DNA of 40,941 nucleotides, from the NCBI GenBank assembly GCA_900541495.1, contig UQKC01000016.1, positions 1 through 40,941 on the forward strand, given 5' to 3'. The notes beneath the pieces were generated by a model. That model was not told the DNA's origin and ran no database searches. It saw only the letters and a list, made by a program, of their open reading frames with translations. The stretch comes from an uncultured Ruminococcus sp. Lineage in GTDB: Bacteria > Bacillota > Clostridia > Oscillospirales > Ruminococcaceae. Both the position numbers and the translations under genes were made by a program. Of this stretch, positions 15,796-23,360 are shown piece after piece. Every line of letters begins with the position of its first letter. The first letter of the stretch is position 1.

Positions 15796-17067
15796 TTATG
15801 CTTTTTCAAAATAGAAAGCCTTTGCACCGTGCTTAGGAAGCTTTACATCGAAGCTGCCCTCTGCGCTCACGCTCTCGCCGCTCCAAAGCTCCCTGCCGCT
15901 GACCTTTCCGTATATCTCAGCCGCTTCAAGGTCAACATTCATCACGCCGTCATTATCACCTGCATTAAAAACAGCTGCGTAATATCCGCCCTCGGAGCTG
16001 AAAGCCGTCCAGAGGATATACTCATTTCCGTCTGCATTTCTGCGGTAAACGGGACGTGAGTGACGTGAATTATGGTGCATTTTGATAATGTCCTCATTCG
16101 TGAGAAGACTCATCGTGAATTCATCAAATCCCGTCATTTCGCCGCCTATAATAAGCGGTGAGCGGAAAATGCTCCAAAGCGTCATCATCGTTACCTGCTC
16201 AGCTTCGGTGAACTTTGTGCGGATAGACTTGTCATAATCCTGAAGAATAGGTCCTATCGGGAGCATATCAGCATCGGGCCAGTGTCCTGCACCCGTATGT
16301 ATGCACCATTTTTCAGCACGTTCAAACATCGCATAAAGCAGTTCCCACTTGTCCCAAAAATCATCGGTGATTCGCCACATATTCGCTGTCTGCTTGTAAA
16401 GTTCAGCCTTTTCGATAAGTGCAGGTCCGGGAGAAAGGCTCAGTATCATATCTCTGCCGCAGCCATGCAAAGCCTCGGAGAGCATAACAAGCTCGGCTTC
16501 CTCGTGCGGAAGCTCACGGGCGATGTCGTCAACCTTTACAAAATCAACGCCCCATTCCTTGTACAGCTCAAAAATGCTGTTGTAATATTCCTGCGCACCG
16601 TCCTTTGTCGTGTCAACGCCGTACATATCGGTGTTCCAGTGACAAATGCTGTCAGTCTTTGCGATCTGACGGGCCGTAATGTCAGTTCCCTTTATGCGCG
16701 TGTTGCGATGGACCGCCTGACGCGGAATTCCTCGCATAATATGTATGCCGAACTTAAGTCCAAGCGAATGAACATATTCCGCAAGCGGTGCAAAACCTTT
16801 TCCGCCCTTTGCCGACGGGAAACGTTCCTCGGCAGGGATAAGACGTGAATATTCGTCCATACAAAGCTCAGTGAACGGCTGATATTCGTGATTTGGCGCT
16901 GTCGGGTTGCTCCACTGGATATCGACAACGACATATTCCCAGCCGTACTGCTTAAGATTTTTCGCCATAAATTCAGCGTTCTTGCGAACGGTTTCTTCAT
17001 CGACAGCCGCACCGTAGCAGTCCCAGCTGTTCCAGCCCATAGGCGCTGTAAGCAAATTTTTATTCAT
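15796..17067 (-). CDS. GH27 family alpha-galactosidase-like enzyme
   Basis: A 423-aa enzyme without a signal peptide. It opens with the GH27 motif APMGWNSWDCYG, then YVVVDIQW, GLKFGIHIMRG, the nucleophile Asp in DFVKVDDI (about residue 180) and the acid/base Asp in MWRITDDFWD (about 235). The C-terminal 90 residues form the usual beta domain. It most likely removes alpha-galactosyl residues (or beta-L-arabinopyranosyl, a known alternative in GH27) from imported oligosaccharides. It follows the first GH43 gene after 13 bp. Confidence 0.9.
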   Translation of the reverse strand: MNKNLLTAPMGWNSWDCYGAAVDEETVRKNAEFMAKNLKQYGWEYVVVDIQWSNPTAPNHEYQPFTELCMDEYSRLIPAEERFPSAKGGKGFAPLAEYVHSLGLKFGIHIMRGIPRQAVHRNTRIKGTDITARQIAKTDSICHWNTDMYGVDTTKDGAQEYYNSIFELYKEWGVDFVKVDDIARELPHEEAELVMLSEALHGCGRDMILSLSPGPALIEKAELYKQTANMWRITDDFWDKWELLYAMFERAEKWCIHTGAGHWPDADMLPIGPILQDYDKSIRTKFTEAEQVTMMTLWSIFRSPLIIGGEMTGFDEFTMSLLTNEDIIKMHHNSRHSRPVYRRNADGNEYILWTAFSSEGGYYAAVFNAGDNDGVMNVDLEAAEIYGKVSGRELWSGESVSAEGSFDVKLPKHGAKAFYFEKA

Positions 17068-17080
17068 ATAGAAACTCCTT

Positions 17081-18556
17081 TTATCTGTATTTTACATCAA
17101 GCTCGGTGAACTCAGCCGTGTTGTTTCCGATAGCATAAAGTCCGAGAACAACGCCTGTAAAGCCGCCCGAAACTTCGCTTGAAAGATACTTCGACTGACC
17201 TCCGCCGAGATGTATCTTCTTTCCGTTGTCGATAACGAAGAAGTTATAGAAAACGCTTTCCGAAACGATTTCAAGCTTCGCCGATGCTCCCGAAAGCTTG
17301 ACCGCGTTCTGAATGTGCTTCACACCGCCGATGTTGAGCTTCAGAACCGCTTCAAAACCGTCCTCGCAGGCTCTTATCGCAATATCGTAATGTTCATTTT
17401 CGCACATATAGACCGAAACGCCTGCTTCGCCCTTGTCGATGCTGACATTGACGCTGTAGTCCATATCAAAATCACGCTGACGGAGTGCGATAAACGTTGG
17501 AGAATCAACTTCTTCAAGGGTGATGTCCGTTCCTTTGAGAACCGCCTTGTCGGAAAGGCTGTAATTCTCAAAATGAGGGTGACGGAGATAGCACCAATCG
17601 ATGTTCCAATCGGTATTTTCAAAAGTGTAAAGCTTCTTTTCGGTCTGCTCAAAATCGCCGCTTATTTCATACTCGAAGTCGGTAGTTCCGTCATTTCCTG
17701 CGGTGAACCAGCCGTCCTTATCAAAAGCAACGGGAGTGAGGAATATCTCACGTCCGAGGTGGTGATACGGCTGCCAGATATGTATCTGTCTGAATCCGAG
17801 TGTGAGGATATGCCAGTCGCCGTTTTTGTCGCGGATAAGATCGCCGTGACCGATGCCCTGAATGATGAAAGGTGCTTTGTTTCTGTTGGTGAGCACGGGG
17901 TTGTGTGCATAATTCTCAAACTTGCCCCAAACGGAATCGGAGCGTGAATATGTTACCATGTGGCCGTATTCCGTGCCGCCCTCAGCAGCCATAAGATAGT
18001 ATCTTCCGTCTATCTTGTACATATGCGGACTTTCGAGATAACGTCCGCCCGAGCCTTTCCATATACATTTGCTCGGCGAAAGCTTCTTGCCCGTTGCAAT
18101 GTCGATCTGACACTGGATAACTCCGTTCTCTCCCTCATCGTCCTGACCGTTGCTGAGGAAGTACACCTTTCCGTCATCATCGAAAAGGAGCGACGGGTCG
18201 ATGCCAGACTGGTCAACGAATATAGGCTCAGACCATTCGCCGTAGATATCATCGGTGTAGACATAGAAATTCTGGTGGATCGTATCGTTGGTCGTTACCA
18301 TATAGAATCTGCCGTTGTTGTATCTTATCGTAGGTGCAAAAACGCCGCCCGAGCTGTTGATCTTTTCGAGCATTACCTGACTTTTTCGGGTAAGGACATG
18401 ACCTATCTGCTTCCAGTTCACAAGGTCGTCGCTTTCAAAGAGCGGCACTCCGGGGAAATACTGGAACGAGCTTGAAACGAGATAATATTTTCCGTTTACC
18501 TCGCACACGGACGGATCGGGATAAAAGCCTTTGATTATCGGATTTGTGTACTTCAT
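17081..18556 (-). CDS. GH43 family beta-xylosidase/alpha-L-arabinofuranosidase
   Basis: A 491-aa cytoplasmic enzyme and the first gene of the hydrolase operon. Catalytic residues are visible as Asp14 in NPIIKGFYPDPSV, Asp120 in SGIDPSLLFDDDGK and Glu175 in YLESPHMY. The C-terminal 190 residues form the beta-sandwich (DSPTFIALRQRDFDMDYSV) typical of GH43 xylosidases that work on short xylo-oligosaccharides. A TAGGAG ribosome site is present. It is read from the promoter at 18625-18653. No transporter or binding-protein gene accompanies the cluster in this window. Confidence 0.9.
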   Translation of the reverse strand: MKYTNPIIKGFYPDPSVCEVNGKYYLVSSSFQYFPGVPLFESDDLVNWKQIGHVLTRKSQVMLEKINSSGGVFAPTIRYNNGRFYMVTTNDTIHQNFYVYTDDIYGEWSEPIFVDQSGIDPSLLFDDDGKVYFLSNGQDDEGENGVIQCQIDIATGKKLSPSKCIWKGSGGRYLESPHMYKIDGRYYLMAAEGGTEYGHMVTYSRSDSVWGKFENYAHNPVLTNRNKAPFIIQGIGHGDLIRDKNGDWHILTLGFRQIHIWQPYHHLGREIFLTPVAFDKDGWFTAGNDGTTDFEYEISGDFEQTEKKLYTFENTDWNIDWCYLRHPHFENYSLSDKAVLKGTDITLEEVDSPTFIALRQRDFDMDYSVNVSIDKGEAGVSVYMCENEHYDIAIRACEDGFEAVLKLNIGGVKHIQNAVKLSGASAKLEIVSESVFYNFFVIDNGKKIHLGGGQSKYLSSEVSGGFTGVVLGLYAIGNNTAEFTELDVKYR

Positions 18557-18590
18557 AATACTTTCTCCTAAAAAGTTTCTTATATAAAAA

Positions 18591-18627
18591 AATAAGACAT
18601 TACCGTCTTTATCAGTAATGTCTTATT
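18591..18627 (-). terminator. Terminator-like inverted repeat embedded in the hydrolase operon promoter
   Basis: AATAAGACATTAC (18591-18603) and GTAATGTCTTATT (18615-18627) are perfect 13-bp arms; on the minus strand a run of seven T follows. The 5' arm begins at the AAT of TATAAT. It would stop transcripts arriving from bioY/DUF1284, while the local transcript (start near 18618) can form only about five base pairs. Confidence 0.65.
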
Positions 18628-18653
18628 ATACCATATCAATAAATTTATGTCAA
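18625..18653 (-). promoter_or_regulatory. Promoter of the glycoside hydrolase operon
   Basis: On the minus strand, TTGACA (18648-18653), 17-bp spacer, TATAAT (18625-18630): a perfect consensus. The palindrome overlapping the -10 could also be an operator. Confidence 0.8.
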
Positions 18654-18688
18654 TGACGCAAAGTGTTTTTGATACTGATGTTTTGTGC

Positions 18689-19066
18689 TTATTGTTCTCT
18701 TCCGCAAATGCTGTACCACTGGCAGTCACCGCAAACTTCGGAAAGTTTTTTCGCGCCGATTATGTTATCGTGAACAAGCTTTGAAAACTCTTTCCAGTGA
18801 AGTTCCGTTCCGCTTTTTATTCCGCAGCGTTCAAGAACAGCACTGTCATATCCTGCGACCTTACCGAGAGAACTGCAAACTCCGCCGTCGTTGTGAGGGC
18901 AGGCTTTGCAAACTTCATCTGCACAGTCTACTATTTTCACAACAGGGTCTTTTTCGAGCAGCATTTTCTTTTCAGCCATATTCGCCGTAAAAGAATCGCT
19001 GTAGCCTTTTCCCTCGAAAAAGCTCATACAAAGTCCGTGGTGCGCCCTTACATTAAAACTTGACAT
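18689..19066 (-). CDS. DUF1284 family cysteine-rich protein
   Basis: A 125-aa soluble protein. It begins with RAHHGLCMSFFEGKGYS, the DUF1284 hallmark, then CADEVCKACPHNDGGVC and a C-terminal CGDCQWYSIC. Eight or more conserved Cys suggest a bound iron-sulfur cluster or zinc; the function is unknown. The start at 19066 lies 14 bp inside bioY, so the gene is translationally coupled to biotin uptake. No other gene separates it from the hydrolase operon promoter. Confidence 0.8.
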   Translation of the reverse strand: MSSFNVRAHHGLCMSFFEGKGYSDSFTANMAEKKMLLEKDPVVKIVDCADEVCKACPHNDGGVCSSLGKVAGYDSAVLERCGIKSGTELHWKEFSKLVHDNIIGAKKLSEVCGDCQWYSICGREQ

Positions 19067-19631
19067 ATTTTTTGAGCTGCTTTGTAAGAACAACAGCGAG
19101 TGCGATCTTGATGCAGTCAGGAATGATGAACGGGAATACACACCAGCCGAGAGCTGTCATAAGTCCGATAGGTGCAGTATTCTTTGCATAAACGATCATA
19201 AACCAAGCTGTTCCGAATGCATAGCAAACGAGAAGTCCGAGAACCATTGCGATGATCATTATCGGGAGCTTTTCACCGAATGCTGCGGTCATTGCCCAGT
19301 AAACAAGTCCCGAAAGCAGGAATCCCACTATGTAACCGCCCGTTGTGCCGAAAAGAACGCCTATACCGCTGCTGAAGCCTGCGAAAACGGGAACTCCGAC
19401 TGCGCCGAGAAGAATATAGACGAGAACCGAGATAGTTCCCTTTTTGCCGCCGAGAAGTCCGACTGCCATAAACACGCCAAATGTCTGGAGCGTGAACGGA
19501 ACTGTTGTCGGAATGGATATCCACGAGCAAACAGCGATAATTACCGCCATAAGAGCCGTGAAAACGAGTTCCTTTGTTGTTATTTTGCTTTTGGTGACCT
19601 CTGCACCAACGTTTTCTGTTATATCTGCCAT
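19053..19631 (-). CDS. bioY: BioY biotin transporter S-component
   Basis: A 192-aa membrane protein with six hydrophobic segments and the BioY blocks PTTVPFTLQTFGVFMAVGLLGG (two adjoining parts), LLGAVGVPVFAGFSSGIGVLFGTTGGYIVGF in sequence and the ending FIIPDCIKIALAVVL. It is the substrate-binding subunit of an ECF-type importer; no EcfA/T genes are present here, so it presumably uses a shared energising module. A strong GGAGG ribosome site precedes it. Two BirA-like operators flank its promoter, so repression by biotin is expected. Confidence 0.93.
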   Translation of the reverse strand: MADITENVGAEVTKSKITTKELVFTALMAVIIAVCSWISIPTTVPFTLQTFGVFMAVGLLGGKKGTISVLVYILLGAVGVPVFAGFSSGIGVLFGTTGGYIVGFLLSGLVYWAMTAAFGEKLPIMIIAMVLGLLVCYAFGTAWFMIVYAKNTAPIGLMTALGWCVFPFIIPDCIKIALAVVLTKQLKKYVKF

Positions 19632-19658
19632 ACAGATACAAACCTCCTCAAATCCTAA

Positions 19659-19690
19659 TTGTCTACCAATCAGTTTATTTTAGTTTACAA
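19659..19690 (-). promoter_or_regulatory. BirA-type operator 1 of bioY
   Basis: TTGTCTAC (19659-19666), 16-bp spacer, GTTTACAA (19683-19690), resembling the Firmicute BirA site TTGTnAAC-N14-16-GTTnACAA. It covers the transcription start region just downstream of the -10 box. Confidence 0.65.
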
Positions 19691-19695
19691 CAGTC

Positions 19696-19724
19696 ATTAT
19701 ACGATATTTTTAGCAAATTGTCAA
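19696..19724 (-). promoter_or_regulatory. Promoter of bioY
   Basis: On the minus strand, TTGACA (19719-19724), 17-bp spacer, TATAAT (19696-19701), lying between the two BirA-like sites and overlapping the upstream one at the -35 box. Confidence 0.8.
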
Positions 19725-19749
19725 CCGTTCTAAGTATAAGAGTAGACAA
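19718..19749 (-). promoter_or_regulatory. BirA-type operator 2 of bioY
   Basis: TTGTCAAC (19718-19725), 16-bp spacer, GTAGACAA (19742-19749). The spacer equals that of operator 1 and one half-site is identical to its reverse complement. The -35 box lies inside it. Confidence 0.6.
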
Positions 19750-19784
19750 TGCAGTAACTTTTAACACTAATTTAAAAATGTCTA

Positions 19785-19813
19785 TTGAAATCGACGTTTT
19801 TATATGTTATAAT
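19785..19813 (+). promoter_or_regulatory. Promoter of the HdeD-like gene
   Basis: TTGAAA (19785-19790), 17-bp spacer, TATAAT (19808-19813); an AAAGGAG ribosome site follows before the ATG at 19846. Confidence 0.75.
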
Positions 19814-19845
19814 GTATCCAAATTCAACAAAGGAGACAGTACTAT

Positions 19846-20430
19846 ATGAAAACGAAAACAAATAAACTTGCACTTTTCATTGCACCCGTTCTGACGGTGA
19901 TTGTCGGAATAATCCTTATTGCGAATTCGGTTCAGGCTACAGTTGTGATATGCCGTGTTATCGGTATAATCCTGCTTATGAGCGGACTTTTCTTTACGGG
20001 AGCTTCCCTGCTCAATATGAATTCCCCCGTGCAGAAATTCAATCTTGTTCCGGGTCTTATCCAGCTTCTTCTCGGGCTTTACATCACGATACGTCCCGAC
20101 AGGATAGTCGGCTTCATCACTATTGTAATAGGTGTCGTTGTCCTCGTCCAAAGCTTCGGTATTCTCGAACACGGACTTGAAACGAAATTTCTCGGCTACA
20201 AAATATGGTGGGTAACAGCGCTCTTTGCGGTGGTTATGGCTGTACTCGGAATCGTAATTATCATAAATCCGTTCGGCGCAGTTTCCGTTGCAATGAAGTT
20301 TACGGGCTTCGTTCTTATCGTTCAGGGCATAACGGACGCAATAACACTCTACAGAGCAGACAAGATCATCGAAAAGCTTAAAAAGCAGGCAAACGGCGAT
20401 TATATCGATGCCGATTATACTATTAAATAA
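19846..20430 (+). CDS. DUF308 (HdeD-like) membrane protein
   Basis: A 194-aa protein with six hydrophobic segments in three pairs, each ending in a short polar turn (IILIANSVQA, LYITIRPDR, IIIINPFGA), the repeat pattern of HdeD/DUF308. The tail (IIEKLKKQANGDYIDADYTIK, read as KLKKQANGDYIDADY) is charged and cytoplasmic. HdeD is linked to acid resistance in enterobacteria; the role in Firmicutes is not known. It is a single-gene unit with its own promoter and terminator. Confidence 0.85.
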   Translation: MKTKTNKLALFIAPVLTVIVGIILIANSVQATVVICRVIGIILLMSGLFFTGASLLNMNSPVQKFNLVPGLIQLLLGLYITIRPDRIVGFITIVIGVVVLVQSFGILEHGLETKFLGYKIWWVTALFAVVMAVLGIVIIINPFGAVSVAMKFTGFVLIVQGITDAITLYRADKIIEKLKKQANGDYIDADYTIK

Positions 20431-20445
20431 GTAAAATAAACAAAC

Positions 20446-20487
20446 AGCCTTTGCAAACCAAAATGTAACGGTTTGCAAAGGCTTTAT
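20446..20487. terminator. Bidirectional intrinsic terminator
   Basis: AGCCTTTGCAAACC (20446-20459) and GGTTTGCAAAGGCT (20470-20483) form a perfect 14-bp stem with T-rich flanks on both sides. It serves the convergent HdeD-like and thioesterase genes. Confidence 0.88.
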
Positions 20488-20488
20488 T

Positions 20489-20956
20489 TCAGAACATTTC
20501 TTTTCTGCGCTGTTTGCGTATCTCGGCGCGTTTTTCGGCGAGCGCCCACTCGGCTTTTTCTTCCTCCGTTTCAAGCTTTAAGCACGGAACTTCAACAGGC
20601 TTTTCGTTCTCGTCAATGGCGATGATTATAACATAAGCCGTGTTGATAAGCGTTCTGCTCGAATCGAGATGCTCGACGTAGGTTTCAACGCAGACTTCCA
20701 TTGAGGTTCTGCCGACGTAGGTTATTCTTCCGCAGAGAATAACGGTATCGTTGAGGTGCGCAGGCGCTCTGAATGTGAGCGTATCAACGACAGCGGTCGT
20801 GACATTTCTTCCCGAATGGCGGCGGGCAACAACTGACGCAACAATGTCTATCCATTCCATTAATCTTCCGCCGAAAAGACGGTTGTAGCCGTTCATATCC
20901 TTTTGTGTAAGGATCTGGACCTGCTCTGCATACGAATCTTTAACTGATTTTTCCAT
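20489..20956 (-). CDS. Hotdog-fold acyl-CoA thioesterase
   Basis: A 155-aa enzyme of the BACH/YciA type that hydrolyses acyl-CoA thioesters. Motifs are NGYNRLFGGRLMEWIDIVASVVARRHSG (seen as FGGRLMEWID and ARRHSG), TTAVVDTLTFRAPAHLNDTV and VEHLDSSRTLINTAYV. The last 30 residues are a charged helix. The start at 20956 has AGGAAG upstream; the longer open frame to 21226 is an artefact of the opposing gene. Only 29 bp separate its start codon from that of the divergent gene at 20986. Confidence 0.88.
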   Translation of the reverse strand: MEKSVKDSYAEQVQILTQKDMNGYNRLFGGRLMEWIDIVASVVARRHSGRNVTTAVVDTLTFRAPAHLNDTVILCGRITYVGRTSMEVCVETYVEHLDSSRTLINTAYVIIIAIDENEKPVEVPCLKLETEEEKAEWALAEKRAEIRKQRRKEMF

Positions 20957-20985
20957 AAAACAACTTCCTTTAATTTGGTGATATT

Positions 20986-21777
20986 TTGGACAGAGAAAAA
21001 TATTTTTATGCTCTTTCAAAGGTTCTTGACGGCGAACACAAAAGAGCAGGCATAGGAACTTACGGCGAAAAGACCGTTCATTCCGTTTTGAAAAATTACT
21101 TCGAGCCGTTCGAGGACAGCCACGAGCAAAAGGTCGGCGGCTTTGTTGCCGATATCGTCGGAGAAAACGGCATAATCGAGATACAGACCGCAGGCTTTGA
21201 CAGACTGAGAAAAAAGCTTTCCGCATTTCTTGAAGTCAGCGATGTGACCGTTGTTTATCCTATACCGCTCAACAAGTGGCTCATACCGATAGACCCCGAA
21301 ACGGGCAGACTCGGCAGAAAGCGCAAGTCCCCCAAAAAGGGTTCGCCCTACGATATTTTCCCCGAGCTTTACAAAATTAAACCGTTTCTGCCGAATGAAC
21401 GGCTGCATTTCTGCATTGTAATGCTCGATGTCGAAGAATACCGTCAGCCGCCCGAAACCACGGGTCTGAAACGAGGTCGGCGCAGGGGCAGCACTCGCTA
21501 TGACAGAATTCCTATCGCACTTTGTGATGAGCTGCATTTTGACAAGCTTTCCGACTGGCTTTACTTCGTGCCGAACGGACTTGAAAGCGAATATACTTCG
21601 CGCGATTTTGCCGAAAAAGCACGGGTGCATACATCAGTTGCACAGCTTGTGCTGAATATACTCACTGCACTCGGAGTTACCGAACGTATCGGCAAGCAGG
21701 GACGAAGCTACCTTTACCGAACGATTATTCAAACAGACGAAGAAACCTTTCCGCCTCACGCTTCAGACGTGCAGTAG
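20986..21777 (+). CDS. Unassigned protein, probable PD-(D/E)XK nuclease fold with C-terminal winged helix
   Basis: A 263-aa soluble protein with no name I can give. Residues 1-90 fit a PD-(D/E)XK nuclease core: helix with Glu (GTYGEKTVHSVLKNYF), then VADIVGENG and IIEIQTAGFDRL, that is D-x6-E-x-Q in place of D-ExK. A basic central part (GRLGRKRKSPKKGS, LKRGRRRGSTRYDR) may bind nucleic acid. The C-terminal 60 residues (FAEKARVHTSVAQLVLNIL, GVTERIGKQGRSYLYR) resemble a winged helix. The start is TTG with GGTGAT upstream. Its last 53 bp overlap the opposing maf gene. The fold assignment is my inference. Confidence 0.6.
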   Translation: MDREKYFYALSKVLDGEHKRAGIGTYGEKTVHSVLKNYFEPFEDSHEQKVGGFVADIVGENGIIEIQTAGFDRLRKKLSAFLEVSDVTVVYPIPLNKWLIPIDPETGRLGRKRKSPKKGSPYDIFPELYKIKPFLPNERLHFCIVMLDVEEYRQPPETTGLKRGRRRGSTRYDRIPIALCDELHFDKLSDWLYFVPNGLESEYTSRDFAEKARVHTSVAQLVLNILTALGVTERIGKQGRSYLYRTIIQTDEETFPPHASDVQ

Positions 21778-22291
21778 GCAGACCGACAACGTTAAAATAG
21801 TCGCCATGTATCTGTCTTGCGGGCAGGAAGCCTTTGTCCTGAATACCGTAAGCGCCAGCCTTATCCATTGGCGAGCCTGTCCGAATATAGCTTTCTATCT
21901 CTTCATCGGAAAGCGGATAGAACTCCACCTCGGTCGTTTCGGAGAAGCTAAGGCTTCTTCCTTTATAAAAAAGACACACGCCCGTTATGACCTTATGAGT
22001 TTTGCCCGAAAACTCGGTGAGCATACGCTTTGCATCGGCTTCATCGTGCGGCTTTCCGTAAACTTTGCTGTTAAAAACAACTATCGTATCACAGCCGATA
22101 ACGAGCGAATCGGCGTGTTCTTTTGCGATATACGCAGCCTTTTTCACGGCGAGAAATTCCGCGCTCTGCTCGGCAGGTATCTCCTCGGGCAGAGTTTCGT
22201 CCACATCGGACGGGATACATTCAAATTCGTCAAAAACGCTCGCAAGAAGTTCTTTTCTTCTCGGCGATGCGGAAGCAAGGATAACGTTCAT
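21725..22291 (-). CDS. maf: Maf-type nucleoside triphosphate pyrophosphatase
   Basis: A 188-aa enzyme of the Maf/YhdE family, which hydrolyses non-canonical or modified nucleotides such as dTTP/UTP analogues. Motifs are VILASASPRRKELL at the N-terminus, VDETLPEE, VIGCDTIVVFNSKVYGKP and GSPMDKAGAYGIQDKG. The start at 22291 follows GGAAAGG. Its 3' end overlaps the unassigned plus-strand gene by 53 bp, and its start lies 34 bp from the divergent GNAT gene. Confidence 0.93.
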   Translation of the reverse strand: MNVILASASPRRKELLASVFDEFECIPSDVDETLPEEIPAEQSAEFLAVKKAAYIAKEHADSLVIGCDTIVVFNSKVYGKPHDEADAKRMLTEFSGKTHKVITGVCLFYKGRSLSFSETTEVEFYPLSDEEIESYIRTGSPMDKAGAYGIQDKGFLPARQIHGDYFNVVGLPTARLKREAERFLRLFE

Positions 22292-22325
22292 TTTTATATT
22301 CCTTTCCAAAAGAGGTAATTTTGCT

Positions 22326-22745
22326 ATGATGATCAAATTTTATGAAAAGCTTCCCGAAGAGGCACATTTTATCCGTCAGACGGTTTTTGTCGAGGAGCAG
22401 GGCTTCAGGGAAGAATTCGATACTATTGACAATACAGCCGTTCACGCTGTCGTTTTCGCTGACGGCTCACCTATCGCAACGGGCAGAATCTTCCCTGCGG
22501 AAGAGAACGGTGCATACTATCTCGGCAGGTTTGACGTGCTGAAAGATTTCCGCAGGGGCGGAACGGGCAGCAAAATGCTTGCATTTCTCGAAAGTGAAGC
22601 CGCAAAACGGGGCGCATCAAAGATAATTCTCCACGCCCAGATACAAGCGCAGCCGTTCTACGAAAAGAACGGCTACATTGCAGAGGGTGAACCGTTTCTT
22701 GAAGAATCAGCACCCCATATCACGATGATGAAAAAGCTTGGATAA
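22326..22745 (+). CDS. GNAT family N-acetyltransferase (YjcF-like)
   Basis: A 139-aa acetyltransferase. FIRQTVFVEEQGF near the N-terminus and the acetyl-CoA loop LKDFRRGGTGSKML, followed by ILHAQIQAQPFYEKNGY, match the ElaA/YjcF group. The substrate is unknown. The open frame extends upstream to 22065, but that part lies antisense to maf; AGAGG before the ATG at 22326 supports the shorter form. It converges on mntP with an 18-bp gap. Confidence 0.87.
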   Translation: MMIKFYEKLPEEAHFIRQTVFVEEQGFREEFDTIDNTAVHAVVFADGSPIATGRIFPAEENGAYYLGRFDVLKDFRRGGTGSKMLAFLESEAAKRGASKIILHAQIQAQPFYEKNGYIAEGEPFLEESAPHITMMKKLG

Positions 22746-22763
22746 AAATTTTAGGGGTTCCCT

Positions 22764-23342
22764 TTAGAAATTGATAACGCCGAGATGTTCGAGGAGAATT
22801 TTTACGCCCATAAGTACGAGAATGATTCCTCCGACAAGCTCGGCTTTGCTTTTGTATTTGCTGCCGAATTTGTTTCCGATAACAACACCGATTATAGAAA
22901 GAACGAATGTTGTTGTACCGATTATCGAGATAGCCGACCAAATGTTTACATTGAGGAATGCGAATGTTATTCCGACGGCGAGCGCATCAATGCTCGTTGC
23001 GACCGCAAGAACAAAAAGCTCCTTTATGTCAAGCTTGTCTTCCTCCTGCTTATCGACCTCGTTCCATTCCTTTATAGCCTCAACGATCATTTTTCCGCCG
23101 ATGAAACCGAGGAGAAGAAAAGCTATCCAGTGGTCTATCCTTGTGATGTACTTTTCAAAACCCATTCCGAGAAAATATCCTATCAGCGGCATAATTGCCT
23201 GAAATCCGCCGAAGAACAATGCGATAACGCCTGCGTGTTTGAAATTGATCTTTCCGTGCATATTCAGTCCCTTGCATACCGAGACCGCGAACGCGTCCAT
23301 AGAAAGTCCCACGCCGATAAGAAACAACTCAGCAAAACCCAT
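22764..23342 (-). CDS. mntP: Manganese efflux pump MntP
   Basis: A 192-aa membrane protein with six segments that exports Mn(II). The two family motifs are present: GVGLSMDAFAVSVCKG near the N-terminus and VATSIDALAVGITFAF in the second half, each with the membrane Asp essential in MntP. A charged loop (EWNEVDKQEEDKLDIKEL) separates the halves. The start at 23342 follows TAAGGAG. The gene is preceded by a yybP-ykoY riboswitch and a switchable terminator, so it is expected to be induced by Mn. Confidence 0.95.
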   Translation of the reverse strand: MGFAELFLIGVGLSMDAFAVSVCKGLNMHGKINFKHAGVIALFFGGFQAIMPLIGYFLGMGFEKYITRIDHWIAFLLLGFIGGKMIVEAIKEWNEVDKQEEDKLDIKELFVLAVATSIDALAVGITFAFLNVNIWSAISIIGTTTFVLSIIGVVIGNKFGSKYKSKAELVGGIILVLMGVKILLEHLGVINF

Positions 23343-23360
23343 AACAATACTCCTTAAAAT

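Noticed and set aside
22065..22325. N-terminal extension of the GNAT protein
   Set aside because: It is antisense to the N-terminal half of maf and shows no GNAT features; the ATG at 22326 has a ribosome site.
22752..22769. GGGGTTCCCTTTAGAAA between GNAT and mntP, similar to a family A end
   Set aside because: Only about a dozen loosely matching bases and no second arm; too short to call a copy.
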